64,000 bases of DNA from an uncultured Rikenella sp. (GCA_947627885.1 CANQXP010000005.1:1-64000); one strand, 5' to 3'; positions 8,682-17,510 are shown, counted from the stretch's first letter. Translations and numbers: made by a program. Notes: a model not told the origin generated them from the letters alone.

Positions 8682-10091
8682 TTAGGATTGTTTCGCATTC
8701 AGGGTCGTGTCCGCCGCCAGCGGCGTCACGACCAGTTTCACCTGCTGCATTTTGGTCCGCACGCGCAGCCACTGGGTCAGCTTCTGCCGCTGGTCCGTCG
8801 TGAGTACCTCCCGTGAGGCGGTGGTGATGTAACAGAAGACCGCCGTGTCCGCCGCCACGCCGTTCCCGGCGAAGACCGGAGCCTTCGACACGCTGATCCG
8901 GCTGATACCCTCGCCCCACAGCGTGGTCAGTTCGCGCGAAATATCCGCCGCCGGGAGCGTGTCGCTCAGGTAGCGGTCCGCCAGCTCCTGGAGCTGCTCG
9001 ATGCGCCGGTTCTTTTCGTCCAGTATCTGGGTATTGCTGCGCAGGACGCTCTGCATCGTATGGCTGTCGAAAGTGTTGTCGGCCCCGGCCTGCCGCACCA
9101 CCAGCGTGGTACGCTCCAGGTTGTAGGCTTCCAACTGGTTCCGGGCCACGTTGATGGCATCGTCCGAGACCTTGTTGCCCATCAGCATCACTTCGATGGT
9201 GCAGCTGTCGCGCGAATAGGTCGGTATGGCGCTGACGATCTCGCTCCCCTCGAAGACCAGCACTTTGTCGATATAATTCTTGGCGTTGCTCTCGAAAATG
9301 GTGCGCTGCACGATCCCGTAGGCCAGGATCACGCTCGGCACCAGCGTGACAGTCACGATCACGGTCATGTAGCGCCGCGCCCGCAGCTCTTTCTTCGGAT
9401 CGACGAAAGCGACCTTCCTGTATTTCAGGAACCGGACGATCACATAGGTGCCCAGCGCGATGAAGACGGCGTTGATAAAAAAGAGGTAGAACGCCCCGAT
9501 AAAAAAGGTCATATCCCCTCTGGCCAACCCGAAACCGGCCGTACACAGCGGCGGCATCAGCGCCGTGGCGATGGCCACCCCCGGAATGACAGTCGAGGTG
9601 CGGTCTTGCCGCGTCTGCGCCACGATCCCCGCCAAACCCCCGAACAGGGCGATCAGCACGTCATATATGGTAGGCGTCGTCCGGGCCAGCAGCTCGCTTT
9701 GCGCCGTGCTGAGCGGGCTGATCCAGAAGTAGAGGGTCGAAGTGGCCAGCCCCACCAGCGCTGCCAGCCCAAGGCTCCGCAGCGACCGCTTCATCAGGTC
9801 GAAATTATTGACCCCCAGGGCCAGCCCCACCCCCATGATCGGCCCCATCAGCGGCGAAACGAGCATGGCCCCGATAATTACCGCCGTGGAATTGACGTTC
9901 AGCCCGATCGAGGCGATGAAGATGGCGAAGATCAAGACCCACAGGTTGGTCCCCCGGAATTCGACCCCTTTGTTGATATTCTCGCGCACCTCCTCCTCGG
10001 AGGCTTTGTCCTCGTCGAGGTTGAAGCGGTCGCGCAGGAAATCGGTGAAGCGGTTCCAACTGGATTTATAAGGTTCCTGAGGCTCGTTCAT
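8682..10091 (-). CDS. DUF389 family (TIGR00341-like) membrane protein
   Basis: 469 residues from the chosen ATG (MNEPQEPYKSSWNRF). The track extends to 10301, but the extra 70 residues are an implausible Cys/Pro-rich translation of intergenic sequence. A charged N-terminal stretch is followed by several hydrophobic helices with family motifs GANLLVSPLMGPIMG-like (here GAMLVSPLMGPIMGVGLALG) and PGVAIATALMPPLCTAG. A cytoplasmic or periplasmic C-terminal half of about 200 residues follows, including a probable coiled coil (ILDEKNRRIEQLQELADRY). The function of the family is not established. The transglutaminase lipoprotein gene follows after 20 bases. Confidence 0.85.
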   Translation of the reverse strand: MNEPQEPYKSSWNRFTDFLRDRFNLDEDKASEEEVRENINKGVEFRGTNLWVLIFAIFIASIGLNVNSTAVIIGAMLVSPLMGPIMGVGLALGVNNFDLMKRSLRSLGLAALVGLATSTLYFWISPLSTAQSELLARTTPTIYDVLIALFGGLAGIVAQTRQDRTSTVIPGVAIATALMPPLCTAGFGLARGDMTFFIGAFYLFFINAVFIALGTYVIVRFLKYRKVAFVDPKKELRARRYMTVIVTVTLVPSVILAYGIVQRTIFESNAKNYIDKVLVFEGSEIVSAIPTYSRDSCTIEVMLMGNKVSDDAINVARNQLEAYNLERTTLVVRQAGADNTFDSHTMQSVLRSNTQILDEKNRRIEQLQELADRYLSDTLPAADISRELTTLWGEGISRISVSKAPVFAGNGVAADTAVFCYITTASREVLTTDQRQKLTQWLRVRTKMQQVKLVVTPLAADTTLNAKQS

Positions 10092-10248
10092 GTCGGTAAG
10101 CGATGGTTCGTGAGGCAAAGATAACGCTTTTTCCGAGGGGAAGCCCCGGCAGGGAGGAAATGCCGGAGAAGGCCCGCAGCCCCGGCCCGGCCCGCAAAAG
10201 TTCGTGTAAAAAGTGACGAAAAGGTTTCCTGTATCTAACTTTTTTGTA

Positions 10249-10256
10249 TACATTTG
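10249..10256 (+). promoter_or_regulatory. -7 box for the PUR-domain gene
   Basis: TACATTTG matches TAnnTTTG. It lies about 130 bases before the ATG at 10387, which would give a long leader containing two hairpins. Confidence 0.5.
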
Positions 10257-10314
10257 GAAAACGATTCGGTAACGTCGGGAAGTATCGGCGGGGCCGGACA
10301 TTTTATGAAAACGG

Positions 10315-10366
10315 GCTTACGATCCGGTAAGCCAGATTGCTAACCAAAACGGCACGCGGGCGTGCC
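10315..10366 (+). promoter_or_regulatory. two hairpins in the 5' leader of the PUR-domain gene
   Basis: The first is GCTTAC-GATCCG-GTAAGC (10315-10332). The second is GGCACGC-GG-GCGTGCC (10351-10366), ending 20 bases before the start codon. Neither is followed by a T-run, so they look more like leader structures than terminators. An RNA-binding product raises the possibility of autoregulation, which is speculative. Confidence 0.45.
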
Positions 10367-10386
10367 ACAACTTAACTCAAACCTGT

Positions 10387-10791
10387 ATGAACAATTTTGA
10401 CTACAACGACCGGAGCGAGATGGACTCGATGGGCGATGAACTGTACTCCGTGCCGGTGAAGGCGGGAAAACGTATCTACTACTTCGACGTGAAGGCCACC
10501 CGCGGCGGCGACTATTACGTGACCATCACCGAAAGCCGCAAGAAACAGATGCGCGACGGCAGCTTCACCATCGACAAACATAAGATACACCTCTACAAGG
10601 AGGATTTCCAGAAATTCGGCGAAGGGTTCCGGGAGGTGGTCGAATACATCAAGCGCGAGCGTCCGGAGTTCTTCAACGCCGACGGCTCGGCGATCAGTTC
10701 GGTGGCCTCTTCTTCGGAAAGCTCTTCCTACGGCGGTGGCGCGGAGGCTTCGACCACTATTTCGGAGGACGATTTCTTCAAAGGCCTGTAG
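10387..10791 (+). CDS. PUR-alpha-like DNA/RNA-binding protein (DUF3276)
   Basis: 134 residues. The PUR fold occupies about residues 17-95: ELYSVPVKAGKRIYYFDVKATRGGDYYVTITES, followed by KHKIHLYKEDFQKFGEGFREVVEYI. This is the single-repeat bacterial type that binds single-stranded nucleic acid, as in the Borrelia PUR protein. A Ser/Gly-rich flexible tail ends in the acidic, aromatic peptide SEDDFFKGL. The protein is cytoplasmic; its targets in Bacteroidota are not known to me. It has its own promoter and a long structured leader. mnmA follows after a hairpin. Confidence 0.9.
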   Translation: MNNFDYNDRSEMDSMGDELYSVPVKAGKRIYYFDVKATRGGDYYVTITESRKKQMRDGSFTIDKHKIHLYKEDFQKFGEGFREVVEYIKRERPEFFNADGSAISSVASSSESSSYGGGAEASTTISEDDFFKGL

Positions 10792-10809
10792 GCGGTTTTT
10801 CCGATGGGC

Positions 10810-10830
10810 CGGGATCGGTGCCCGATCCCG
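10810..10830. terminator. hairpin between the PUR gene and mnmA
   Basis: CGGGATCGG-TGC-CCGATCCCG forms a perfect 9-bp stem 16 bases before the mnmA ATG. There is no T-run on either side, so it may attenuate, stabilise an upstream 3' end or affect mnmA translation rather than terminate fully. Confidence 0.45.
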
Positions 10831-10846
10831 GATATACCGACCACCC

Positions 10847-11926
10847 ATGACACACTACGGCAAGGAGGTGCTGGTGGCACTGAGCGGCGGACTGGACTCC
10901 GCAGCGGTTGTTCTATTTCTGCGCGAGGCGGGTTACCGTCCTCGCGCGCTTTTTCTGGACATGCTCGATTCTCAGGCGGCGCGGGAAGAGGCCGCCGTCA
11001 CCGCTTCAGCTTTGGACACGGAGCTGACGGTAGAGCCCTGCTCCGGCCTTTTCCGGACGGAGATCCTCGGATATGCGCTGGACGAACACGCCAAAGGCCG
11101 CACCCCGGCGCCGTGTTCGCGGTGCAATCCCCGGATCAAATGGCGACTGTTGGCCCAGGCTGCAGACCGGCTGGGGATATACCATATAGCGACGGGACAT
11201 TATGTGGACACCGTCCGGCACGGCGGGCACACCTATTTCCGGCGGGGCGCGGATCCGGCAAAAGACCAGTCATATTACCTGTGGGACGTACCGGAATCCT
11301 TAGCTGAGCGGGCCTTGCTGCCGTTGGGGAATCTCACGAAAGCCGCAGTACGGGACATTTTGAAGGAGAAATATGGCCTGACGGAGCTGGCGGAAAGACG
11401 GGAGAGCATGGGCGTTTGTTTCCTCGGCGGTTTGCGCTACGGCGAATTCCTGCGGGCCCATTTACCGGCGGAATCCATCCGGCCGGGCGAAGTCGTCGAC
11501 CTGTCGGGAAACGTTATCGGCCGCCACGAAGGCTATCCGCTCTACACGGCCGGACAGAAACGGGGCTTTTCATTGGACGTGGACGCATCCTGCGGAGCGG
11601 CCGTCATCGGCATCGACGCGGCCCGGAACCGAGTGATCGTGGGGCCGGACGAAGCGCTGCACTGCCGGGATATAATCCTGAAAGATTGGCGGGCGGTTTG
11701 CCCGGAGGAGTTTTTCGGCCATGCCGGAGAGCTGCGAATCATGGTGCGGGGCATCGGACGCAACCCGCAGGGTGGCTGCCGTTTGAAGGTAGCGGAAGAC
11801 GGCCGACTTCATGTATCTTTAGTGCAGGATACGGCGTGGGCCTTGATCGCCGGGCAGCCTGTGGTTTTCTATCTGGGCGACCGGGTGGTCGGCGGCGGCA
11901 TTATTGACGAAGTGCTGCGGCATTAG
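10847..11926 (+). CDS. mnmA: tRNA-specific 2-thiouridylase MnmA
   Basis: 359 residues from ATG 10847 (MTHYGKEVLVALSGGLDSAAV); the longer ORF in the track runs through the PUR gene. The ATP pyrophosphatase motif SGGLDS is near residue 14. The two catalytic cysteines are in PCSRCNPRIKW and MGVCFLGG. GHYVDT and KDQSYYLW are also family motifs. The enzyme thiolates the wobble uridine (U34) of Lys, Glu and Gln tRNAs in the cytoplasm. The C-terminal beta-barrel is present. It converges with rsmI and overlaps its stop by 4 bases. Confidence 0.93.
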   Translation: MTHYGKEVLVALSGGLDSAAVVLFLREAGYRPRALFLDMLDSQAAREEAAVTASALDTELTVEPCSGLFRTEILGYALDEHAKGRTPAPCSRCNPRIKWRLLAQAADRLGIYHIATGHYVDTVRHGGHTYFRRGADPAKDQSYYLWDVPESLAERALLPLGNLTKAAVRDILKEKYGLTELAERRESMGVCFLGGLRYGEFLRAHLPAESIRPGEVVDLSGNVIGRHEGYPLYTAGQKRGFSLDVDASCGAAVIGIDAARNRVIVGPDEALHCRDIILKDWRAVCPEEFFGHAGELRIMVRGIGRNPQGGCRLKVAEDGRLHVSLVQDTAWALIAGQPVVFYLGDRVVGGGIIDEVLRH

Positions 11927-12657
11927 AAAGCCTGTTCCCCCTCTCCGGGTTCGTCGCCGGTTTCCCGGCGCGACTTTTTCGAAGCCTCCCGCGCTCCCTC
12001 CACCACCAGCACGATCTCGCCTTTAGGCTCCTTGTCGGCGTAACGCGCCGCCAGTTCGCCGAGCGTACCGCGCACGGTCTCTTCGAATTTCTTGGAAATT
12101 TCGCGGCACAATGCCCCCCTGCGTTCCGCGCCGAACATTTCGGCGAGCTGGGCCAGTGTCTTTCCGGCGCGGTGCGGCGACTCGTAGAAAATCATCGTCC
12201 GCGGCTCGGCCACGAGCTGCTGCAAGCGGGTCTGCCGCCCTTTTTTCTGCGGCAGGAACCCTTCGAAAACAAAGCGATCGCACGGCAGCCCGCTGTCCAC
12301 CAGCGCGGGCACGAAAGCGGTCGGCCCTGGCAGTGTCTCCACCTCGACTCCGGCAGCGATGGCATGGCTGACCAACAGGTATCCGGGATCGGAAATAGCA
12401 GGCGTCCCGGCGTCTGAAATCAAGGCCACGGTCTGGCCGCCGAGTATCCGCTGCACGATCTGTTCGACGACGCCGTGCTCGTTGAATTTATGGTAGGAGC
12501 TCATCGGCTTGCTGATGTTCAGGTGCCGGAGCAGGTTTCCGCTGGTGCGGGTATCCTCGGCCACGATATAGTCGCACTCACCGAGCACCCGCACGGCCCG
12601 CAGGGTGATGTCTTCGAGGTTGCCCACAGGGGTGGGCACCACATACAGTTTCGCCAC
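11923..12657 (-). CDS. rsmI: 16S rRNA 2'-O-ribose C1402 methyltransferase RsmI
   Basis: 244 residues of the tetrapyrrole-methylase fold: LYVVPTPVGNLEDITLRA at the N-terminus, AEDTRTSGNLLRH, ALISDAGTPAISDPG and LPGPTAFVPALVDSGLP. This set is specific for RsmI, which uses SAM to methylate C1402 of 16S rRNA. The C-terminus is a basic, then acidic, extension (SKKSRRETGDEPGEGE). It lies 24 bases downstream of the conserved acidic protein gene and is likely cotranscribed with it. Confidence 0.95.
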   Translation of the reverse strand: MAKLYVVPTPVGNLEDITLRAVRVLGECDYIVAEDTRTSGNLLRHLNISKPMSSYHKFNEHGVVEQIVQRILGGQTVALISDAGTPAISDPGYLLVSHAIAAGVEVETLPGPTAFVPALVDSGLPCDRFVFEGFLPQKKGRQTRLQQLVAEPRTMIFYESPHRAGKTLAQLAEMFGAERRGALCREISKKFEETVRGTLGELAARYADKEPKGEIVLVVEGAREASKKSRRETGDEPGEGEQAF

Positions 12658-12681
12658 TTTCGTTTCGGGTTGATGGTTCGG

Positions 12682-13539
12682 TCACTCCTCGAACCGGGAT
12701 TCGAGCAGGTCTATGAATTTGATCGTCGCCGCATTTTCCGGGATCCACCGGTACGTCTCCCCGATATAGACCAGCGCCTCTTCCAGCGACCCCATACCGT
12801 TCAGCTTGGCAGTCTCCGCCTCGAAGAGCTCGGCGTTGCCGTGGAACAGCGTGTCGATAATCTCATGCCGGGCATACGGGCTCACCTCGATCCCGAATAT
12901 CCGCGGCTGCTCCGGCACCTTCCCGGCAGATTGCCCTGCGGCACTCCCCTCCTGCGCCGATCTATCCGGTTCGGGACATGTGTCATGCGAACCGAACTCC
13001 TGCATCATATGCGTCTCCTCCGAATGTCCCGCTTTCTCCTCCGCCGTATCGCCCGCTTCCGGGGCCCCCGCACCGTCCTGCGCCGGCGGGAGCTCCGACG
13101 GCGGCGGACACACGTCGTGCGCTCCGTATTCCTGTTTCAAGTGCGTTTCGTCCGAAGTCCGGTGATCCTCCTCTACCGACAAATCGGCGAAATTCCCGTC
13201 GTCATCCGCCTTCTTATCCTGCGCCGAAGCCGCCGCCGGCACATCCGGATCGCAGCACGACTCGAACGACTCGTCGTCCGGAGCAATGCCGTCATAGGTA
13301 TCCTCTTTCACAGTCACTCCGGAAATTTCTTCGGGAACCGAACCGGAATCGGGCATTCCCGACCCTTCGAGCTGCGCCTCCGGTTCGCTGCACGGCAGGT
13401 CGAGCAGCCCGGCATATATTTTCTGCAACCGCCCCAGGGCTATCCCCTGTTCGACGGTCGGCATGTACCCCATCTCCCGCCAGCGGTCGATCTGGGCCAG
13501 CGTTTTCCGCAACTCGACCTCCAATTCGTTGTATCCCAT
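12682..13539 (-). CDS. conserved hypothetical acidic protein, disordered middle and structured C-terminal domain
   Basis: 285 residues with no domain I can name. A short helical N-terminus (NELEVELRKTLAQIDRWREMGYM) is followed by about 150 acidic, Pro/Ala/Ser-rich residues, probably disordered, with a short internal repeat: LKQEYGAHDVCPPP and MMQEFGSHDTCPEP about 45 residues apart. The C-terminal 75 residues (ARHEIIDTLFHGNAELFEAE, ALVYIGETYRW, FIDLLESRF) resemble a small domain that ends many uncharacterised Bacteroidota proteins. There is no signal peptide, so it is probably cytoplasmic. It is upstream of rsmI on the same strand. Confidence 0.7.
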   Translation of the reverse strand: MGYNELEVELRKTLAQIDRWREMGYMPTVEQGIALGRLQKIYAGLLDLPCSEPEAQLEGSGMPDSGSVPEEISGVTVKEDTYDGIAPDDESFESCCDPDVPAAASAQDKKADDDGNFADLSVEEDHRTSDETHLKQEYGAHDVCPPPSELPPAQDGAGAPEAGDTAEEKAGHSEETHMMQEFGSHDTCPEPDRSAQEGSAAGQSAGKVPEQPRIFGIEVSPYARHEIIDTLFHGNAELFEAETAKLNGMGSLEEALVYIGETYRWIPENAATIKFIDLLESRFEE

Positions 13540-13761
13540 GTCAGCTCCCGTTTATTATGATTCCAAAAATAGTTTTTCTTCCCGTAATTTTCACAAACCA
13601 TGCCAATATTTTTCCTGCGGCAGCCGGAGCCTGCCGACCGGACAGGGCATTCGTCGAGGCATAAATAATCCGAAAAATTTTATTCATAATTCGTTACGAT
13701 ACCTTTCCGAAGGTCGGAAAATCGCAACAGGTAATTTATGCTCACTTTAACAAAATTATGC

Positions 13762-13769
13762 TAACTTTG
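13762..13769 (+). promoter_or_regulatory. -7 box for the NYN-domain gene
   Basis: TAACTTTG matches TAnnTTTG and lies 60 bases before the ATG. It is inside a tandem near-repeat, TTATGCTCACTTTAA and TTATGCTAACTTTGA, spaced about 24 bases apart, so the -7 and upstream elements look duplicated. Confidence 0.6.
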
Positions 13770-13829
13770 AAGCCATCATCGAATTGATGAATAGTAACTT
13801 TCATAATTACAGTTGTTTTCTATTGATCC

Positions 13830-14840
13830 ATGCATCCGAACAATAGCACTCCCCAGATAGGCGTATTCTATGATGGTAACTTCCTGTTGCACGCCTCGAA
13901 CTATTATAACTATATCCATCCGCAAAGAAGACGTCTCAGCGTGAACGGCCTGCACGATTTTATCTGCCAGAGGGTCGCCGAGGAGGAGGGGATCGACCCG
14001 AAACGGTGCCGGGTTTGCGAAGCGCACTACTTCCGGGGACGGCTCAATGCGGCGGATGCAGCGCAGCGGGGCAGCCAGCTCTACCACGACCGGGTGTTCG
14101 ACGATATCCTGATGTCGGAAGGCGTGCACACCCATTACCTGCCGCTGCGCAATATCTACGGGCGGAAGGAAGAGCGGGGGACGGACGTATGGCTGTCGCT
14201 CGAAGTGTTCGAAATGGCTTTGCTGGGGAAGATCGACGTGGCGGTGCTGGTGGTGGCGGACACCGACTACGTGCCGCTGGTGCGCAAGCTGATCGCCATG
14301 GGAGTGCGCGTGATGCTGATCAGCTGGGAGTTCGAATACACCAACGACGAAGGCACGCGGATCGTGACCAAGACCTCGCACGAACTGCTCAACCTGGCCC
14401 ACTACCCGGTACCGATGCAGGAGGTGATCGACTGCGGGCTCAAGCAGAACAACCAGCTTATTATGAACCTCTTCGTACAGACCGCCGAATCGCGGCAGGG
14501 GCCGGAAGAGGAGAACGCGGACGAAAGCGACGACGACTACTCGCCACGGAGCCGGGATATGGACGGAACGGACACGGAACGCGACCCGGAGGCGCGTTAT
14601 ACCAGCCAGGTGCTGAGCCTCAAAAACGGATACGGTTTCATCAAATACCCGAATAACAACCTCTTTTTCCACAGCCTCGACGTGATCGACGGCGACTTCG
14701 CCGAATTCGCCCCAGGCGACGAGGTGGAGTTCTCGATCGACAAGAACGACCAGGGACAGGACGTCGCCAAACAGGTCAAGCGGCTGGGCCCTGGCGGCGC
14801 TTCGCCGAAAAGCGGGGATTTCTGGGGGGGGCTCCAATAA
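13830..14840 (+). CDS. NYN-domain (LabA/DUF88-like) putative RNase fused to a cold-shock-like domain
   Basis: 336 residues. The N-terminal 200 residues are a NYN/PIN-like nuclease fold: IGVFYDGNFLLHASNYY carries the first acidic residue, GTDVWLSLEVFEMALLGKIDVAVLVVADTDY carries the others, and RVMLISWEF follows. An acidic linker (about 225-262) leads to a C-terminal cold-shock-like OB domain with GYGFIKYPNNNLFFH. A nuclease joined to an RNA-binding domain suggests action on RNA in the cytoplasm. The substrate is unknown. It has its own promoter. Confidence 0.82.
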   Translation: MHPNNSTPQIGVFYDGNFLLHASNYYNYIHPQRRRLSVNGLHDFICQRVAEEEGIDPKRCRVCEAHYFRGRLNAADAAQRGSQLYHDRVFDDILMSEGVHTHYLPLRNIYGRKEERGTDVWLSLEVFEMALLGKIDVAVLVVADTDYVPLVRKLIAMGVRVMLISWEFEYTNDEGTRIVTKTSHELLNLAHYPVPMQEVIDCGLKQNNQLIMNLFVQTAESRQGPEEENADESDDDYSPRSRDMDGTDTERDPEARYTSQVLSLKNGYGFIKYPNNNLFFHSLDVIDGDFAEFAPGDEVEFSIDKNDQGQDVAKQVKRLGPGGASPKSGDFWGGLQ

Positions 14841-14978
14841 TCAAGGGTTATTTCCGCGATTGTATACATCGGACCGGCGGGTTATCCATTTTCGTGGACA
14901 AAACCGCCGGTTTTGCCATCTTAATAGATAATAAACATTGGGAAATACCGGAAAATTTGTTGCGAATTTAACAAAATC

Positions 14979-15008
14979 TTGCCCATGTTCCCGAAACTGT
15001 TAATTTTG
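14979..15008 (+). promoter_or_regulatory. promoter of the POT transporter gene
   Basis: TTG at 14979-14981 and TAATTTTG at 15001-15008 are separated by 19 bases, the expected -33/-7 spacing for the Bacteroidota sigma factor. The ATG is 85 bases further on. Confidence 0.7.
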
Positions 15009-15093
15009 CATTTTTTTCGTTCGCCTGCAAAGAATTGACGCACAGGACGGAATACCGGAAAGGAATTATTAACCAAAAACGAGAATAAACAAA

Positions 15094-16776
15094 ATGTTAA
15101 AAGGACAACCCAAAGGCCTGTTCGTACTGGCGTTGGCCAACATGGGGGAGCGTTTCGGCTACTACACCATGCTGGCCATCTTCGTACTCTACATGCAGGC
15201 GAAATTCGGTTACACGTCGGACGCAACCAGCACCACGTTCGGTATTTTCCTGAGCATGGTCTACTTCCTGCCGCTGTTCGGTGGCCTGCTGGCCGACAAG
15301 GTGCTCGGCTACGGCAAGACCATCATGCTGGGGATCGTGGTGATGTTCGCCGGCTACTTCTGCCTCGCCATTCCCAGCGGGGTGAGCACCGGGGCTCAGG
15401 TCGCCATGTTCGGCGCGCTGGCCCTGATCGCCATCGGTACCGGCTGCTTCAAAGGCAACCTCCAGGCACTGGTCGGCAACCTCTACGACGACCCGAAATA
15501 CAGCGCCAAACGGGACATCGCCTTCAGCATTTTCTACATGTGCATCAATATCGGGGCCTTCTTCGCACCCTCCGCGGCCGAAGGTGTATCGAACTATTTC
15601 CTCGGTAAGGACGGATTTACCTACAATGCCGACATCCCTGCCCTGGCGCATCAGCTCCAGAACGGGAACATATCGAGCGAAGCGATGGCCAAATTCACGG
15701 AAATGGCCGCGCAGCAAGGTTATACCGGCACCGATTTAGCTTCCTTCGGGAACGACTACATCGCCAGCCTGAGCCAGTCCTACAACTACGGCTTCGGCGT
15801 AGCGTGCCTCTCGCTGATCATCTCGATGCTCATCTTCATCGGCTTCCGCAAATACTACAAAGCGGCCGACAAAACCGAAAAACAAAAACAGGCCGAGCAC
15901 AGCCCGAATGTCGTGGAGCTCACCCCGCAGCAGGTTAAAGACCGGTTGGTGGCACTGGGCCTCGTATTCGCCGTGGTGATCTTCTTCTGGATGTCGTTCC
16001 ACCAGAACGGCCTGACCATGACCTGGTTCGCCCGCGACTACACGCAGACCGTCGTCTCCGGCGGCGAACGCTTCGGCTTCTCGCTGCTGACGCTGGTACC
16101 GTTCATCGTAGCCTTCTACGGGCTGCTGAGCCTGTTCCAGTCCAAGAACGGCAAAGGACGCTTCGGCGGTCTGGTCGTAATGGCGGTCGGCGCCGTGTGC
16201 GCCTGGTGGGCCTACTCCACCCTGCCCCAGCCGATGAGCATCACCCCGCAGATCTTCCAGCAGTTCAACCCCTTCTTTATCATCATCCTCACCCCGGTGA
16301 CGGTGGGCCTCTTCTCGTGGCTCCAGAAACGGAACAGCGAACCGAGTGCGCCGCGCAAGATCGGTATCGGGATGATTATCGCGGCCCTGGGCTTCGTGCT
16401 GCTGGCCTTCGCATCGACCAGCCTGCCGACCCCGAACGCCGTGGCCGATATGGGCGGATTGGAGGAAACGGGACGCGTATCGGCCAACTGGCTGATCTCG
16501 ACCTACTTCGTGCTGACCATCGCCGAACTGTTCCTCAGCCCGATGGGTATCTCCTTCGTATCGAAAGTGGCGCCTCCGAAATACAAAGGGCTGGCCCAGG
16601 GCGGATGGCTGGCGGCTACGGCCGTAGGTAACTACCTCGTGGCCATTATCGGCTACATGTGGGGCGGTATGTCACTGTGGATGCTTTGGGGCGTACTGGT
16701 GGTCTGCTGCGCCGTATCGGCGATCTTCCTGTTCAGCGTGATGAAGAAGCTGGAACGAACCACCAAAGACGCATAA
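15094..16776 (+). CDS. POT/PTR2 family proton-coupled oligopeptide transporter
   Basis: 560 residues with about 14 membrane helices in the inner membrane. The family signature ERFGYY occurs at about residues 19-24 on helix 1, and the second helix region has FGIFLSMVYFLPLFGGLLADKVLGYGKT. Later motifs include FFWMSFHQNG and KGLAQGGWLAATAVGNYL. Members import di- and tripeptides with protons. The gene is monocistronic: it has a clear promoter and is followed by a strong terminator. Confidence 0.93.
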   Translation: MLKGQPKGLFVLALANMGERFGYYTMLAIFVLYMQAKFGYTSDATSTTFGIFLSMVYFLPLFGGLLADKVLGYGKTIMLGIVVMFAGYFCLAIPSGVSTGAQVAMFGALALIAIGTGCFKGNLQALVGNLYDDPKYSAKRDIAFSIFYMCINIGAFFAPSAAEGVSNYFLGKDGFTYNADIPALAHQLQNGNISSEAMAKFTEMAAQQGYTGTDLASFGNDYIASLSQSYNYGFGVACLSLIISMLIFIGFRKYYKAADKTEKQKQAEHSPNVVELTPQQVKDRLVALGLVFAVVIFFWMSFHQNGLTMTWFARDYTQTVVSGGERFGFSLLTLVPFIVAFYGLLSLFQSKNGKGRFGGLVVMAVGAVCAWWAYSTLPQPMSITPQIFQQFNPFFIIILTPVTVGLFSWLQKRNSEPSAPRKIGIGMIIAALGFVLLAFASTSLPTPNAVADMGGLEETGRVSANWLISTYFVLTIAELFLSPMGISFVSKVAPPKYKGLAQGGWLAATAVGNYLVAIIGYMWGGMSLWMLWGVLVVCCAVSAIFLFSVMKKLERTTKDA

Positions 16777-16840
16777 TCCCCGAAAATCGTGTCCCGTTTT
16801 TCCGGAAAAGTATTCCCGACGGAACGATTTTTGATGAACT

Positions 16841-16872
16841 GCCGGAGATGGAAATCCATCTCCGGCTTTTTA
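16841..16872 (+). terminator. intrinsic terminator of the POT transporter gene
   Basis: GCCGGAGATGGA and TCCATCTCCGGC form a perfect 12-bp stem with an AA loop, followed by TTTTTATTT. Confidence 0.92.
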
Positions 16873-16874
16873 TT

Positions 16875-16882
16875 TATATTTG
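16875..16882 (+). promoter_or_regulatory. -7 box for the outer-membrane beta-barrel gene
   Basis: TATATTTG matches TAnnTTTG 37 bases before the ATG. The -33 region would fall inside the preceding terminator stem. Confidence 0.5.
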
Positions 16883-16919
16883 TCAAATACACAACACTTA
16901 ACCCCGGCCATCACCGCTT

Positions 16920-17510
16920 ATGAAGAAAATTATCCTCACCCTCTTATGTTCGTTGGCTGCCGCCACGGCGACGGCACAGGTCAAAGGCCTCGGCTTCGGC
17001 CCCCGCGCCGGAGTCAATTTCGCCGATTACATGAACAGTCCGGGAAGTTCGCGCACGGGAGTTTACGCCGGCGCTTTCGTGGATTATAACTTCACCCACC
17101 GCTGGGGGATCGAGACCGGAGCCTACTACTCGCAGCTCGGTTCGACCGACAATGTGGAGCTGGGCTACGCCTCGCAGACCATACACCGCATGGAGTACCT
17201 CTCCGTGCCGCTGGTCGGGAAGTTCAACTTCCTCGGCGGCTTCCGGGTCATCGCAGGGTTCGAAGGGCTTTTCAAACTGTCGGCCGAACGCAAGGAAAAA
17301 AACGGGGGACCGACCTCCAAAATGGAGAACGTGCGCTCGTCCAACCTGGCCTTCACCATCGGCGCAGGCTACCTGCTTCGCTGCGGGCTGGACATCACGG
17401 CCTCCTACTCCAAAGGTTTCCACAGCGCGATCATGCACGCCCCGGAGACGACCTGCCCCACCTACTTCCGCGTGGCGGTCGGCTGGCGTTTCATCGGCAC
17501 CAACAAATAA
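16920..17510 (+). CDS. small outer-membrane beta-barrel protein (PorT-like)
   Basis: 196 residues with a signal peptide (MKKIILTLLCSLAAATATAQ). The mature part alternates polar and hydrophobic residues in short strands, for example GPRAGVNFADYM, GVYAGAFVDYNF, WGIETGAYYSQLG and LAFTIGAGYLLRCG, and ends in a strand with terminal aromatic FRVAVGWRFIG. This fits an eight-stranded outer-membrane barrel of the PorT/OMP_b-brl type. The ligand or role is unknown. It has its own promoter and terminator. Confidence 0.78.
   Translation: MKKIILTLLCSLAAATATAQVKGLGFGPRAGVNFADYMNSPGSSRTGVYAGAFVDYNFTHRWGIETGAYYSQLGSTDNVELGYASQTIHRMEYLSVPLVGKFNFLGGFRVIAGFEGLFKLSAERKEKNGGPTSKMENVRSSNLAFTIGAGYLLRCGLDITASYSKGFHSAIMHAPETTCPTYFRVAVGWRFIGTNK

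Noticed and set aside
6919-9546. 875-residue minus-strand ORF
   Set aside because: The first 290 residues are an out-of-frame translation of the DUF389 gene; the real protein starts at the lipoprotein signal (ATG 8661).
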